A DNA stretch of 64,000 nucleotides from Neckera pumila (taxonomy: Eukaryota > Streptophyta > Bryopsida > Hypnales > Neckeraceae). Made by a program: the position numbers and the translations under genes. The DNA is taken from contig OZ018411.1 in the NCBI GenBank assembly GCA_963969595.1, forward strand, positions 11,348,501 through 11,412,500, written 5' to 3'. Positions 1 through 11,849 of the stretch are shown here, piece by piece (the first letter of the stretch is position 1; each line of letters starts with the position of its first letter). The notes under the pieces were generated by a model, which did no database searches, had not been told where the DNA came from, and worked only from the letters and a program-made list of their open reading frames with translations.

Positions 1-1986
1 ACGGCCATCATTATAGTTTGGCATTTTTCAACACATTTACCCCCCCTTTTTTTTCCTATAGGCTTGAAGCTGCACATTTTTTTTTGAAGAAATATTTTTT
101 TTTGAGAGGAATATTTTAGAATTTTTTTTAAGGGGGGAACGTGTCAAACTTGGGGTGTGTGATCAAAAAAATTTAGGTTGATCTCATTTAATTTTTGGAA
201 TTCAATATATAAGTTTCTAAAATCTTCATTTTGACAAACAATATGGGGTTACAAATCTGCATTCATATCTACATTTTTTTTTTCTGAGGGGTGACTTTTA
301 TTTTCTTAGTAGGGTTGGTCTTTGAAGGAATAGTCACATTTTATATGAATCTAAAGGTCGGTTTCCGCTAAAGCTATATACATCAAAATGTATCCAAATA
401 AACAATTGAGCATTGTTCCTATAATTAAATTGCCTATTTTTTTTATTAGATCTTGTTTAAAGGCAAAAGAATACATTAGATTCCCTTCTTATGCATTTTT
501 TGGACACCAAATGAATAAAACATGAATTTTCAAAGTGTCAAAAGTAGTTGTATCCAAAAGCATTCCTCGTAAAGTTGTTATATAAGGTTTGTTTTTTCTT
601 CCATGATGTTTTAAAGTAAGAACTAAAAAATAATTTTTATTTTCTTTGTGTTCTCTAAAATTTTCTATAAAACCTTCCTGTAATAAAATTCTTTTGACGT
701 TTTGAGTAATATTAGTAGCCGGTACTTGAACTGTCTTTGTTTTTCCAAGTTCGCATTTCTTATAGATGTAATCATATTAGCAATAGTATCATTACTCATG
801 AAAACGCATTTCACACAACATTTATAACAAAAGCAAAGCATTGCCATCCTTGCAATTGACATGTCAATATGCAAAGCAAAAATCAACAAGAAAAATGAAA
901 CTTCCTCAGTTTGCGTTTTGCAACCTTTATCTCAAAGTAATAGTGTACAAGGCAGTACACCAATTCTGACTATTCCTTGTGTTAGGCCATGTGTACAACA
1001 TTTTATGATAATTGTACAATAATATTCCAAAGAATTCCAAATTTTATACACCACTTCTATTAGTAGTTTATGAATGCACCAAAATTCTCTTGAAGGCAAT
1101 TAGAGCTTTCTTACACCTTCAAATACATTTTTATATCCAAATTGGCAAATGTTTTCAACACCCTTTAGATTATATGCACACCAAAGAAGAAAATACAAGA
1201 TGCAAGTCATGCAAGAGGTTCAATTTGAACTAAAATATATGCACTAAGTGGGTAAAGCTTCACCTCAAATACAATGTGGCGCACAACCAAATGGGTTGAT
1301 TCTATCTTAATCGTTAAAAATAATGATTCACATCTTTGATAGGATTGTGAGTATTTTGCATAGTTATATTTTGGATGTAAATAGCAAGCGTATGTAAGTC
1401 CTATAGGGAAGGTGGAGTCTTTTTATTCTTTATTCACCTATTTTGTATGAACTAACTCTGAGCCTCAAAAGGAATAATTTAATGTTGTACAAGTATATGG
1501 TCTCATCAACATTTGCAAACTAGAAATATCAAAAAAAGTGGTAGACATCAATTGGATATCTTGATCCTACAAATATACAACCCAATCACTAAAGTAGTTA
1601 ATCTAAATTATTATTTTTTTGGATAAAAAGTTGCATTTTTTAGTTCTAAAGCTTCTTTGAAAGTCATTCATCTCTCAAACTTGAACAAAACTAAAAGGAG
1701 TTATATTCTAAACTATTATTAACTTCATTAGGTTAAAATTTGTACTCCTCTAGTTTTCTCTTCACCCTAGTTGTGAATGTACCATTAAGGGTTAATTATG
1801 TAATTTGCATTTTTTAGCTTCAATGTATAATGGAATACTTTTCCATAAGGGCATCCCAACATGTAAGAGCATTGTCTACAAGTCCAAGGGTACTAGTCTA
1901 AGGCCAAGCGGTGGTGCCTTCTATATGTGGTGTCCCACATATAGAGTACTATTTGCTATGTAAAGACATGCTGCACGGAGGATTGT
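1..1986. other. Gene-free AT-rich DNA
   Basis: No coding region, RNA gene or complete mobile element is recognised here. The sequence is strongly AT-rich with many A and T homopolymer runs, and open frames are short and without recognisable motifs. Confidence 0.6.
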
Positions 1987-2896
1987 TTAACCCCTAAAGG
2001 CCCATCGTCCCTTTGGGGGACAAATGGGATTTCAGGCAGGTATCTATAGGTTGAATTTTTGTCCTGATTTTTTGAAACTTTTTTTGAAAATAGAAAAACC
2101 GAATAGCTTCATGGCAATATAAATTATTATACTATCGGAGACCGGAAACAAAAGTTATGCCCAAATAAACTTAAAACATAAGAGAAAGGGCAACAAAAAT
2201 AAATTTGAATTTTCAGTTTTATTTTCTCATAGATTATATTTTTATCTACATGGAAAGCTTTGATTCATTCCATTTGGATTTGTTATAAGAAAGTTAAGGT
2301 CAATCTTGTTTTTCAAGCAATTAGAGCATCTTCTTGAAAAAGTAACTTGTAGGATTTATTTTTTAATGCAATCTTTATAGTCTTTCAAAAAAAAAAGTTT
2401 CATATGGTTTAGTTTGATTTTTTAAACAATCTCACTATTGAAATTAGTGCATTTTAATCCCATTTTAGAGATATTAATAATTTAGATTTTTACCTTCTGT
2501 CTTGTATATACTTCTATTTAACAATTTTTTAAAGTACAAAAATTTATTTATTTTTTATTTATTTTTTAAGACTCTCAACTCGATTCTCCATCATAAAGAT
2601 TTAAACCTAAAAACTTTGTAGTGCAAAAAATTAAAGTTAAGAAGGTTCAAAGTCAAATAAATTAATCCCGCAATGTGCTGAAAATCTTGTTTTTTTCACT
2701 TTAAACGTAGATATCTTGCAATCTGTGCGGTCAAAATTTCTGAATTTTTTTGACACATTCTCATACTAATTAAGCGTAAGATACTACGGTTAGATGTGGA
2801 AAAAAAACAATTTTCAATTTTTTATATTCTTTGCTATAGAAATGGTAATTTTGAGTGTTTTGGGGCAAAAAAAAGGCCTTCGGCTTTTACGAATTA
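1987..2896 (+). mobile_element. TTAA-flanked ~0.9 kb non-autonomous element, copy 1
   Basis: The left end reads TTAACCCCTAAAGGCCCA, with TTAA at 1987-1990. The right end is degraded: the expected CTTTAGGGGTTAA is recognisable only as GGCCTTCGGCTTTTACGAAT near 2875-2896. The inside is closely similar to the copy at 11854-12755 from end to end (shared segments near 2030-2100, 2225-2345 and 2690-2760). No open frame of useful length is present, so the element is non-autonomous. Assignment to the family is firm from the paired alignment; the exact right border is not. Confidence 0.75.
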
Positions 2897-4879
2897 GTTA
2901 GAGGGCATCCTATTCCCGGAAGCTCCCTCAAGCAAATGAATAGGGAATTTTGCCATATAGGATTTTTTACTATACTATACATAATCCAAGGTTTTGTCTC
3001 AAAGGGAACCAATGCTCCAATGGACTAGAGAAAATTTCAGCCCTCTACAAGGCTAAAGTGATGCATGAGAATGTGCATTTAGGAAAATATTAGCTCCAAA
3101 AGGCTGTCAAGCAATCTATAAGGTAAGCAGTCAGCCAAGGTGCCTCATTGGAATTTCAATTAAAAAATTATTATAATTAATTATATATATGTATATATAT
3201 ATATAATTTATTTTTTTCACTGTAATTGCACATTTGCCAAAACCTTGACAACCCTGTACTCCTATACAGGGTTCAAATTTTTGTAATGGCTTACACTATG
3301 AGGACGGACCCATGCCCAGTGATTTCAAGCATTAATTGTAATCACTGCCATTTTGTAGTTAGATATAAATGAAGAAATTTTCAATTATTTTTCAAAAATG
3401 AATTCATATGTCTATTATAAGTTATAAAAGTTTCAAATTTTTTTGGAAAAAATTGAAACTACTATGGATTATTTAAGAAAAAAAGGAAGAAAATTCATAT
3501 CAAATACAAAATATACTAAAATAATGTGAAATTCTCATCATAGATGTATATTATAGTGAAGAATAGCATAGTATAAACCAAAGTTATCATGCCAGTCTAA
3601 AATTAGAAAATTAACAAACCATGGTTATAGGCCCAAAATTCATATTGCTGTTAAATATTGAAATTTAAGATTTTTTCAAAAAATTTAATTGGAATAGAAA
3701 CTACACTTGATAAACTTCAATTCAATAGTTGGATTCAAATTTTAAGAAAATCATTTTTATGGCTAAAATTCACATCAAGAGAAAATAGCAAGAGATGGCC
3801 AAAATGCACTGCAAGAGTGATCCGTGGATTGAGCGTCTTCTTCTTGAGAAAAGTCAATAAGACCATAATGACGGACTTTGCAATACTATTCATTGAAAAT
3901 GTATTTGAGTACCCTCGAAATAAATAAATTGGATGAAAAAACATTTTTTTTCCATCTTCTGCAGGAATACTACAGGGTTAACGGAGTGGGGCAGCTACCA
4001 TAATATCAATGCAAGAAAGTTTTGCCATCATGGCATGTTTTGATTGGTCAAGGTGAAGTAAATTAGGACTGATAATGTTTTTTGCTTGCCTTATGCAAAT
4101 TTTCAATAGGGTGGGTATGAAGTAGAAAGTTCATTGGTTTGGCACTGAGAAAATTCTGAAAGAAATCTCTAGTAGTACCAACTAGTATTAACTTAGTGAA
4201 TATGGATCTACCTAACATTTATATGTAAATGCAAAAGACTTTTGCTGTTATGGCATGTTTTGATTGGTTGAGCAATCAAAGAAGTCAAACGGCGCAACTC
4301 TCCTACATTAACATTATGTCCGGTAATTGCAAAGTAGGCCAAATCATCAAAAAAATATTAAAGGTTAGTACCTCCCTGCTTGCAGCTTGGTAGGTCCTAA
4401 CTGACAATTATTTTTGATAACTTGGCCTGTTTTGCAATTACCTGCATTTTGTCATGTCTTGTGCAAGTTTCTGATCTTCAATGTAAACTCATCATCGGCA
4501 TCGTTCTGTGCGGATATCGTAGACGGGGAGTTTGCAGTGGCAGAATCCATTGCACTTGGACGTTGCTCTCTCGCCATGGCTAGAAACTTTTGGGAGTACC
4601 AATCAATTTGGATTCGGGTACAGCTGCAATTCAAGATGATCATCTGCATTGTGATCCGTAGGCTGATGCAGAGCGATGAGCAGAAACCCTTGGAGTCAGT
4701 GCTTGCAGTTATCCATATCAAATTTGTATTGATAATTCAACACCAACCGTGAAATCTATTGTGATTTGCTGAAATTCTATTTATATGTCCAAGAGGATAT
4801 ATACTAAACACCTTTAGGTAGAATCTTGTCAAAAAAAGCCTTCTAATGGCAGACCTGAAGCCAAATTGAGGGACAAAAT
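2897..4879. other. Gene-free AT-rich DNA
   Basis: Nothing with gene-like motifs is seen. A short phrase (TTTTGCTGTTATGGCATGTTTTGATTGG and a near copy) occurs at about 4019-4046 and 4238-4265, suggesting a small local duplication. Open frames between 3658-3944 and 4414-4752 on both strands show no family resemblance and were not accepted as genes. Confidence 0.55.
3181..3206. repeat. AT microsatellite
   Basis: A run of alternating TA with one G interruption. Simple-sequence DNA with no further meaning visible. Confidence 0.8.
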
Positions 4880-6239
4880 TCAAGTTTTGCGCAGCTCAGT
4901 AATACTGAGGTGGTGGACTTTGCAGATCACGTTGAGTTGTTGGAATCCTGCATCCAAAGCCAGCTTCTGAACCTTGCATTTTGTTTGTACTCGCCCATTG
5001 GAGCCCAAGGAAACTATCTTGCAGACGTCAAATTGGAAGGCCAATGAATTGCCGCCATCAAAGACACGACTGTCGGGTTAGATGTTGTCGACAACAATCA
5101 CTTTGCCGTGCATGTGCCGGCAAAGCCTTGAAACAATATTCAATATCTGGAGGCAGCTTTCATCGTCCCAGTTGTGCAATATCAGCTGGAGAACAAACGC
5201 ACAGAATTTAGCGTGCATATGCTAATTTAATTAATCTGTTTGATTATAGTGACAGATCCTCAGCACATTTTCCTTGTGGAGGAGAAAGTGGGAGCGTTGT
5301 GAATTGGAGGTGGTGGGAGACTGACCTTCATGAAGATTGCGTCGTCGCTTAGCAGGAACGGATTCACGGAACTCTCCATCAACCTGATTCACTCCTGGCA
5401 GGATTCCAACTTTTTGTCATTGACGAACCCCTAAAGTTCTGCAATGTGGCAATCCGGCTCTTTACGTAGGTTTAGGGTTTGTAAGTCTACAAAATGGTGG
5501 AACTTCTTACCTGGTATGTCAGGGCAGACGCCTATGACATGAGGCTGGTCGAAGTTGATGCTCGTGATGTGAGGAACTGAGGATGCCGGGCTAAGTTGAG
5601 GCTGAGAGAGGATCCGTCTCCGTCTCCGTCATCAATTAAACACCTCACTCCTCGAACCCATGGCACTGTACAGTTTCGATAGCCCCGCTCGCCATGACCT
5701 TGTTGAAGTTGGTGTTGAATTCAGGATTTCGCTGTCCGTATTCCCACAACTTCAATCCACCATACGCTCTTTCAAACAAAGTGAGTATATCGTCAACGAC
5801 GGATGCAGGGGATCCCAAGAGCGCATCATGGCGGGGGTCTGCAAGTGGGTGTATTGCGTCGAAATGGAGCAAGTCTACAAAGGAGCCGTTCTCCGTGCAC
5901 CAAGAATTTTTCAATTGGTTCCAGCCCAAAGTGTCGCTCGTCTTCTCCATTTGCTCTTGCTATAACCACTTTGCTCAATATCATCTTGCAGCTCACCATC
6001 CAGAGCAGTCTTCCGAGATAGGGTTTGTTGATGGTCTTGCCTCGGATGGCGATCTTGGCCAGCACTTCCGTTGTCTGCCGTGCTCCCTCACCAGCTGCCG
6101 CGAGGGCTTCGAGGACGTTGAGACGGACGAGTGCTGCTAGCGTGTTCAAAATTGATGACATTGCTATCAATTCATGGGCAGCCAAGCTTGCACTCGTCGT
6201 TAATGTCGTTTGATGGACCCTGCTTCTGATGCAGGACAT
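4880..6239 (-). pseudogene. COMT-type O-methyltransferase pseudogene
   Basis: Family role: transfer of a methyl group from S-adenosylmethionine to a hydroxyl of a phenolic or related small molecule in the cytosol. Three exons can be proposed on the minus strand: 6239-5511, 5394-5326 and 5185-4880, with GT-AG introns of 116 and 140 bp. Exon 1 begins MSCIRSRVHQ and holds the dimerisation domain (LNTLAALVRLNVLEAL), then FGLEPIEKFLVHGE and the region with FNTNFNKVMASGAI. Exon 2 carries DDAIFMK, exon 3 LILHNWDDESCLQ and GKVIVVDNI, both typical of the catalytic half. Damage: a frameshift near 5885, one or more between 5640 and 5560, one in exon 2, and an in-frame stop directly after VVDNI. The SAM-binding LVDVGGG motif has become LIDDGDGDG. 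Substrate cannot be inferred. Recognition is firm; exact borders are inference. Confidence 0.82.
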
Positions 6240-6826
6240 TGTTGCCTCTCTCGCAATGGTCGTTTTTTCCTCCGCCTGCCACTTGACTGCTAGTACTGTC
6301 CACTATTCATGAGCAGGTGACCATGATCCTCAATGGGAGGACTAGTAACTTATCGATTAGCAAACGTGCAAGAATCGTGGAGTGCAATTTGATCTCTATC
6401 AGTTCCCACGAGCTTAATATTCTGGTGCTGTAGCACTCGTGACGTGACATTGGCATGAGCTTGGCATGACATGGTCCACATTTTGAAAACCAAAAAAATT
6501 AAATTTCTGGTCAGAAATAACTGTCGTAAAGAGTGGTGAATCAGTTTGAAATGAATTGTCAGTGTTGAAATTAAAGTCCCAAAATGTGTCCTACGACATG
6601 TCCACTAAAGATATCATCCTTATCATCCATATCATATCAAGTCTCTACTTATTATATTCAAGAGCTAGGCTGATGGTACAGAAGAAGAAGGTGCTGAAGA
6701 GTTACTGAAGAGATTCACTTGTGAAAATTCCAATGAATGGTAGAGTCCCAAAGGCTTAGTGGTTGGTAATGAAGGCATTGATATAGAAGTGACAATGGAT
6801 ACATTCCCCATGATGTGTCCTATCTC
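6240..6826. other. Spacer between two minus-strand pseudogenes
   Basis: This is the former upstream region of the O-methyltransferase pseudogene and the downstream region of the receptor-kinase pseudogene. No TATA box, terminator or other signal stands out. Confidence 0.5.
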
Positions 6827-9636
6827 TTATAAGATTCCATTCACTTGTGCCAAGGGCGGTCGAGCCTTTGGGTTGGGAAGGCAACATAAGAGCCCCAAAC
6901 AAAGGAGATTAACAACCGCTAACTTTTGAACTTCAATGTCCACGTCCACAACTGTTGATGTAGCTATATTGCTTTGACTCACACCATGAGAATCCAGAGA
7001 TGAAGGTAGAGGATCCAAAGTCTCAAATAGCTTTGGATCTACACCACTCATCAATGCTCCAACCTCATGAGCTCGTAATAGGGTGTACAATAACACAAGA
7101 TCCTCGGGCTCCATTGTTTGCATATCCAAAGGATGCCTTTTACACATCAGTTCCACACAACGGACTTTCTTGGAATTCCCTCTGACTGATTTGGAGATTT
7201 TGCAGTTTTTCCCTACAAGTTTCTCCTAGTTTTCATGTTTCCTTGTGTTCTAATGTCACCATGGAGGAATCTTCAAAGAATTCCTATACAAGAAAAAATC
7301 ATGGATTTTCTTTGCAAGTATTTCATGAATTCTCTCCAAATTCCCTGTGTACAATTAAAATTGGTAGACTTTGTATACATCTTACATTTCAATGTTGTTT
7401 CCACCTAATATTTGGTAGATTTTACAAGATGCAATTGTCCCATATCAATTGTCAAGGATACGTTGAGGTTGGACACATAAGAGTTGTAAGTTGTCATATA
7501 ATCTCCAAACCAATGTATTCCATTGATTTCACAATAATCTCACTTTTCTAGAATTTGTACAATTTAGAAATCTAAGAAATTTTGAATGTGCAAATCTGAA
7601 ATGTACAAATTTTGAAATGTACAAATCAATGAGATTGGAAATTCAAAATCTACATTTTTGTTAGGATTCAATTTTCAAAATCTATGAATCGTATTGATTA
7701 TGTAGGCTAAAATCTTATGCTCAAATTTTGGAGGCATAAATCTACATTTGGAAATATCAAATTTCACAAATTCAATAGATTTGGAGGTTGGGAGAACAGT
7801 GAAAAATGCAGAAATTCCCTCCTAAAAAATGCACAAAATTCCTTGTCTCACATTTCCCTATGAGAGCTACATTCCTTGTGTACTAGAAAAAAGGCAAAAA
7901 AGCAAATTCTTGCAGGGGATTTCTGTTATAGTGCCTATAGGGAACCTTTCAAATGTTTGTTGTGCCAACACCAAGATGCCAAAACTAAAGACATCTGATT
8001 CTTTGGTTGCTTTGTAGGTGTAGGGTATTTCTGGAGCCATGTAGCCAAGAGTCCCGGTTGCCAAAGTGGTTTTGTTCAGCTTGTGTTGATCCATCAACCG
8101 AGCAAGTCCAAAGTTCCCTAGTCGTGCTTTGAAATCCGCACCCAGAAGCACATTGCTAAACTTGATGTCTTGATGCAAAATGCATTTCAGCCAGCAATCC
8201 TCATGCAAATACTCCACAGCTGCCCCCACCCCTTCCAAAATGCAATGCCGTATTTCCAACGACAAGTGACGTTGGAAACAGCCGCTCCTCATGTGAAGCC
8301 ACACATCGAGGCTTCTGTTGGGCAAGGGGTCGTACGTAAACCAACAACAGTCGACCTTTCTCTTGAAACAAGCCCTGCAATTGCACCACATTCCAATGCC
8401 AAATTTGGCTGAGACTCGACACTTCCGCATGGAACACGGCCTTGGCCTGCTCCGATTCCGATTCTGAGAACATGATCTGTTTCACAGCAATCCAACTGTC
8501 CCCTTCCGATGAATAGATCCTGATCCACCACTTCCCAGCAGATTGCTTGTATCAAACTTTGAAGTGGCCTTCCAAAGCTCAGCATACGAGAACACATGGG
8601 GGCCAATCGCAGGATCACGGATGGATCTGTATCCGTAGTGGTCTCGGAAGGACCTAGCAAGCAAAGAGATCGTCCAGAGCATCATCAGCGTCGCCACCGA
8701 TCCCAAGACACCGATCAGGTTCCCCACATCTGTCCTTGTCTTGGAAAATTGGAGGAGCCTGAGGAAGGAAGGATCGGTCGACTCTGGAATCCCACTACTA
8801 AAGAAGCTCCAGGACAAGAACTCGTGCTCTTCAAAATGATTGACGCCAGAATCTCCCCACTGCGATATGTACACCTCATCTCTGAGCTCCTTGGGCAGGT
8901 TGTAATTCGGGATGCGCATCAAAGGTTGCAGGGGCTTCGTCACATTCGGCTCGGAACCATTTGCCAGGCGACTTCCAGGGTCTTGGAGGAGCTCGTGAAG
9001 TCCACCCAAGCCGTGAAAACTCTCCCATTGGAGAAGTACAAGAAGTGGGTGTGATTCTGGCCACAGAGATTGTGTGCATATGCGGGGTTCTCCACCTCGT
9101 AGTCATAGTTTTTCATGATCTGGACGTAATTGTTGCTGAAGGCATCGCGATAGGGAGCATACTCCGTGCTAATTATTAAGCCAAAGCCTCCATGACTGAA
9201 GACCCCGGTTTCATTTCGGGTTCCGATGCAACTGTCAAAATTACCGACTTGGAAAGCACTAATTGGCTGTGGGAGCTTGTTCCACATGCTGCCAAATATT
9301 ACAAAGAGCAATCCGGTCCCCGATGTGGGATTCTTACTGGCATCCCAAGGCTCCCCGTATGTGGTGAAAGAAAAGGACAACGATGTGCTGAAAGAAGCCA
9401 CTCGCTCGGTGGCCACCTCCTAATAAAGGCGCACTCCTTGCTCATGGATCAACGCCCCGCAACTGTCGGTCGTTTGCTTCCTGGCGTGGGCGTTGAGGAT
9501 GTGCAATTGATGGGCGGGGTTGTATTCGGCGTCTCCAACGACGATGAGGTGATCGTCTTCTGGGAAGTAGAGGAACTTGATGTTGATGCTTCACTGCCAA
9601 CTACGGGACGCAGCTCGGCAAAGAAGAGGATGAGAA
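6827..9636 (-). pseudogene. L-type lectin receptor kinase pseudogene
   Basis: Intact relatives are plasma-membrane receptors with an extracellular legume-lectin domain, one membrane helix and a Ser/Thr kinase, used in defence and development. Reading the minus strand: a signal-peptide-like stretch ILILFFAELRPVVGSEA at 9636, lectin strands (ASFSTSLSFSFTTYG; FSNGRVFTAWVDF) to about 8940, LPKELRDEVYISQWG, a membrane segment VGNLIGVLGSVATLMMLW near 8700, VFSYAELWKATSKF, glycine loop LLGSGGSGS, then kinase core with HQDIKFSNVLLG and GTLGYMAPE. The C-lobe resumes at 7155 with LMCKRHPLDM and NPKARPPLAQV. It is dead: several frameshifts (near 9600, 8950, 8490, 8400), the catalytic DFG is NFG, the HRD motif is HQD, an 809 bp element splits the kinase, and the 5' end is cut at a copia LTR at 9637. 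No introns, as usual for the family. Confidence 0.88.
7153..7967. mobile_element. 809 bp TIR element inside the kinase domain (CACTA-like)
   Basis: The element occupies 7156-7964, with a CCA duplication at 7153-7155 and 7965-7967. Its ends are inverted: CACAACGGAC at the left and the reverse complement CACAACAAAC at the right, with weaker similarity continuing inward. Removing the element and one CCA restores the kinase reading frame without loss of a base. A 3 bp duplication with ends starting CAC fits the CACTA superfamily, though the fifth base differs from the canonical CACTA; that assignment is inference. No transposase is encoded, so it is non-autonomous. Confidence 0.78.
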
Positions 9637-9793
9637 TGTTAGACATACATAGAATACAATACAATACACTTAATAATTTAGTGAACAGTCATTCTTATAG
9701 GAAGAGGTGTGACTCTAGGAAGACTCTTCCTCTTCCACTATATAAACAATTTATTCATAATAAAAGATACACACATTATTAGTAAATCTAACA
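9637..9793 (+). repeat. 5' LTR of copia element A
   Basis: The 157 bp repeat starts TGTTAGACATAC and ends AAATCTAACA, so it has TGTTAGA/TCTAACA inverted ends, and it is followed at once by a tRNA primer site. A TATA box (CACTATATAAAC, about 9736-9747) lies inside, suitable for driving element transcription. The LTR is short for a copia element. The matching 3' LTR was not found downstream. It abuts the truncated signal peptide of the lectin-kinase pseudogene, so this is one border of the retrotransposon insertion. Confidence 0.82.
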
Positions 9794-9805
9794 TGGTATC
9801 AAAGC
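9794..9805 (+). other. Primer binding site, tRNA-iMet type
   Basis: TGGTATCAAAGC directly follows the LTR. Plant copia elements use TGGTATCAGAGC, complementary to the 3' end of initiator tRNA-Met; one base differs. Confidence 0.85.
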
Positions 9806-10138
9806 AAAGTTATAATTTTTATGATCTATTTTCCTACATCTAAGCTACCATGAGTTATCCTTTAACTCATGAAGAAAAATGTTTTTCAAGCATGGAAACT
9901 CACAATGTCTATGAAATAGATGAAGAATAAATTAAAGCAAACAAAATTTGCTTTGTCAATGGATTCTTCCAAATCCCAATAAAACCAATACTTAATTATT
10001 CTCTGCAAGCAGCCCAACCATTCAATTTAAAAGTGCTTCCATACAACATCAGTGCTGCCCCTATTTCTTATAAAGAAAAAGAAGTTGAATCCAACCTTAA
10101 AGAAATTAAGAAATTAAACTAATTAGGACTTTGAAAAC

Positions 10139-10630
10139 CATGACGCAAAAGGTAGACATTAGTCATGTTCCAAAATTTGATGGAACATACTATAACATAT
10201 GGAAACATAAATTAACATATGAAAACATAGATTAATTTTCAAATCCAGAAAATTGTGGTCAATAGTGAATGGTGCTCAACCTTTGCTGGTAGTACCTACT
10301 GTAGAACAAATTGTTGCAGGATTCCAATCGTTACCTGTAACAAGTGAAGGAAGTATTAGTCATTGGGAGGAAAGAGATTCATTATCTTTTATGACCATCA
10401 ATAATTGTTTCCCACATTCAATCTTGTACTACTGCAAGTCAAGCATGGCAAGAATTACAAAGAATTTTTGAATCTCAAGATGCAGTGACCAAAATACATC
10501 TTAAAAATAAATTACATACCTTAAAAATGAAAGAAAGTGATAGTACTTCTAAACACATTCACTTATTTAGATCTCACTTAGAAAATTTAATTGCAGCAGG
10601 GTGTCCAGTTGCAGATGAGGAAGCAATAAG
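10139..10630 (+). pseudogene. Copia A gag, N-terminal part
   Basis: The frame begins MTQKVDISHVPKFDGTYYNI, the usual start of copia gag (UBN2-type domain), reaches an in-frame stop after about 30 codons, and continues in shifted frames with KLWSIVNGAQP and TASQAWQELQRIFESQDAV, then HLENLIAAGCPVADEEAI up to 10627. Stops and frameshifts make it non-functional. Gag forms the virus-like particle in intact elements. Confidence 0.85.
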
Positions 10631-10922
10631 GTAAGTACACCTAAAATCGCACGGTTCCTAAAAGAGCACAGTGGATATTCTTGCATAAAATGTACTCCCA
10701 CTATGCATATGACTCTATAATTGTTTTTGGGTGCACCTATTCTCAACACTTTGAAAATTTGTAGTTTATTCATTAGGTGTCCAAAAAATGCATTCTAAGA
10801 GAATCTAAAATCCCCTTTTGACTACCAACGGGGCCCCACTAAAAAAATTCAATATAATAGTAAAAATCATGCTGAATCAGACTGAATTGCTTAACTGTGT
10901 GATTTAAGGTGCAGTTACTTTA
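10627..10922. mobile_element. ~295 bp MITE inserted in copia A gag
   Basis: The ends are inverted: TAAGGTAAGTACACCTAAAATC at the left and its imperfect complement (GATTTAAGGTGCAGTTACTTTA, 18 of 22 matching) at the right. Gag coding sequence lies directly on both sides. A shorter relative occurs at 33941-34120. The target duplication could not be resolved. The left end resembles a splice donor (AG|GTAAGT), but the inverted ends and the second genomic copy argue for a transposon rather than an intron. Confidence 0.75.
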
Positions 10923-11849
10923 CTGGCGTTGATGCAAAGTTTACCTGCAAGTTATAGGACATTTGTCAGTTCATTGAGAAGACAACCAGGTATCACCCTT
11001 CAATCATTGATTACAGATTTAATACAAGAAGAAACTCTTATGAGAGACATGAGTCTATCTAATGAAACACAATCAGCTCTATATATAAAGAGAAAAGTCA
11101 ATACCAATAGTAAAAAAAAATATTTACCTAAAAAATTTCAAAGGGGTGAAAATTTCAAGAATTTTGAAAGAAAATATGAATCAAATGATAAGAGAAGTTG
11201 TTTCTATTGTAAAAAACCTAGTCACTCAATTAAAGATTGCAGGATTAGAATAGCAATAGAGAAGTATACTAATAATAAAAGACAAAGTAATGCAATTACT
11301 AAGTCAAATAGGCTTTATATGGTAACTGCATTAATAACAAAAGGTGAATCAACCTCAAGTTGGTATGTGGATAGTGGAGCCACCCAACATATGTGTCATC
11401 AGTTAAAGGTCTTCAACAATTATAAAACTTATAGAGATAAACAAGTGGTTTATCTAGGTGATGATTCAACATCATATACAATTGAAGGTTATGGAGATGT
11501 TACAATTAGACTCATAAATGGTATGGAAAAAGTCATATCTGATGTACTCCATGTTCCCGGACTTGCTAAGAATTATTTTTTTGCAAAACAATTAAATAAA
11601 GCTGGTGGAGAAATAAGGATTAAATGTGGGCAATTGGAATTGATCAATAAATTTGGTCAATCAATAGCTAGTTGCAATTTATATCTTGATTTATATGAAT
11701 TAGGTACTACAATCATATCTAACAAAAGAATAATGGTAATACCTGCATTTACAAATATAAACAAAATTGATTTGTGGCACTTGAAAACGGGTCATATTAA
11801 TAAGCAAAGACTCAAACAATACAAATAATATCTAAAGGAATAGATTCCT
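10923..11849 (+). pseudogene. Copia A gag zinc knuckle, protease and GAG-pre-integrase
   Basis: An open stretch of about 300 codons. It shows the rest of gag (LMQSLPASYRTFVSSLRRQPG), a CCHC zinc knuckle (CFYCKKPSHSIKDC), the aspartic protease motif WYVDSGATQHM, and the GAG-pre-integrase segment DLWHLKTGHINKQRLKQY. It then breaks by stop and frameshift shortly before a nested TTAA element at 11850. This is the best-preserved part of the element. Confidence 0.92.

Noticed and set aside
5660..6213. Plus-strand open frames
   Set aside because: They are antisense to the O-methyltransferase pseudogene, whose minus-strand translation matches the family.
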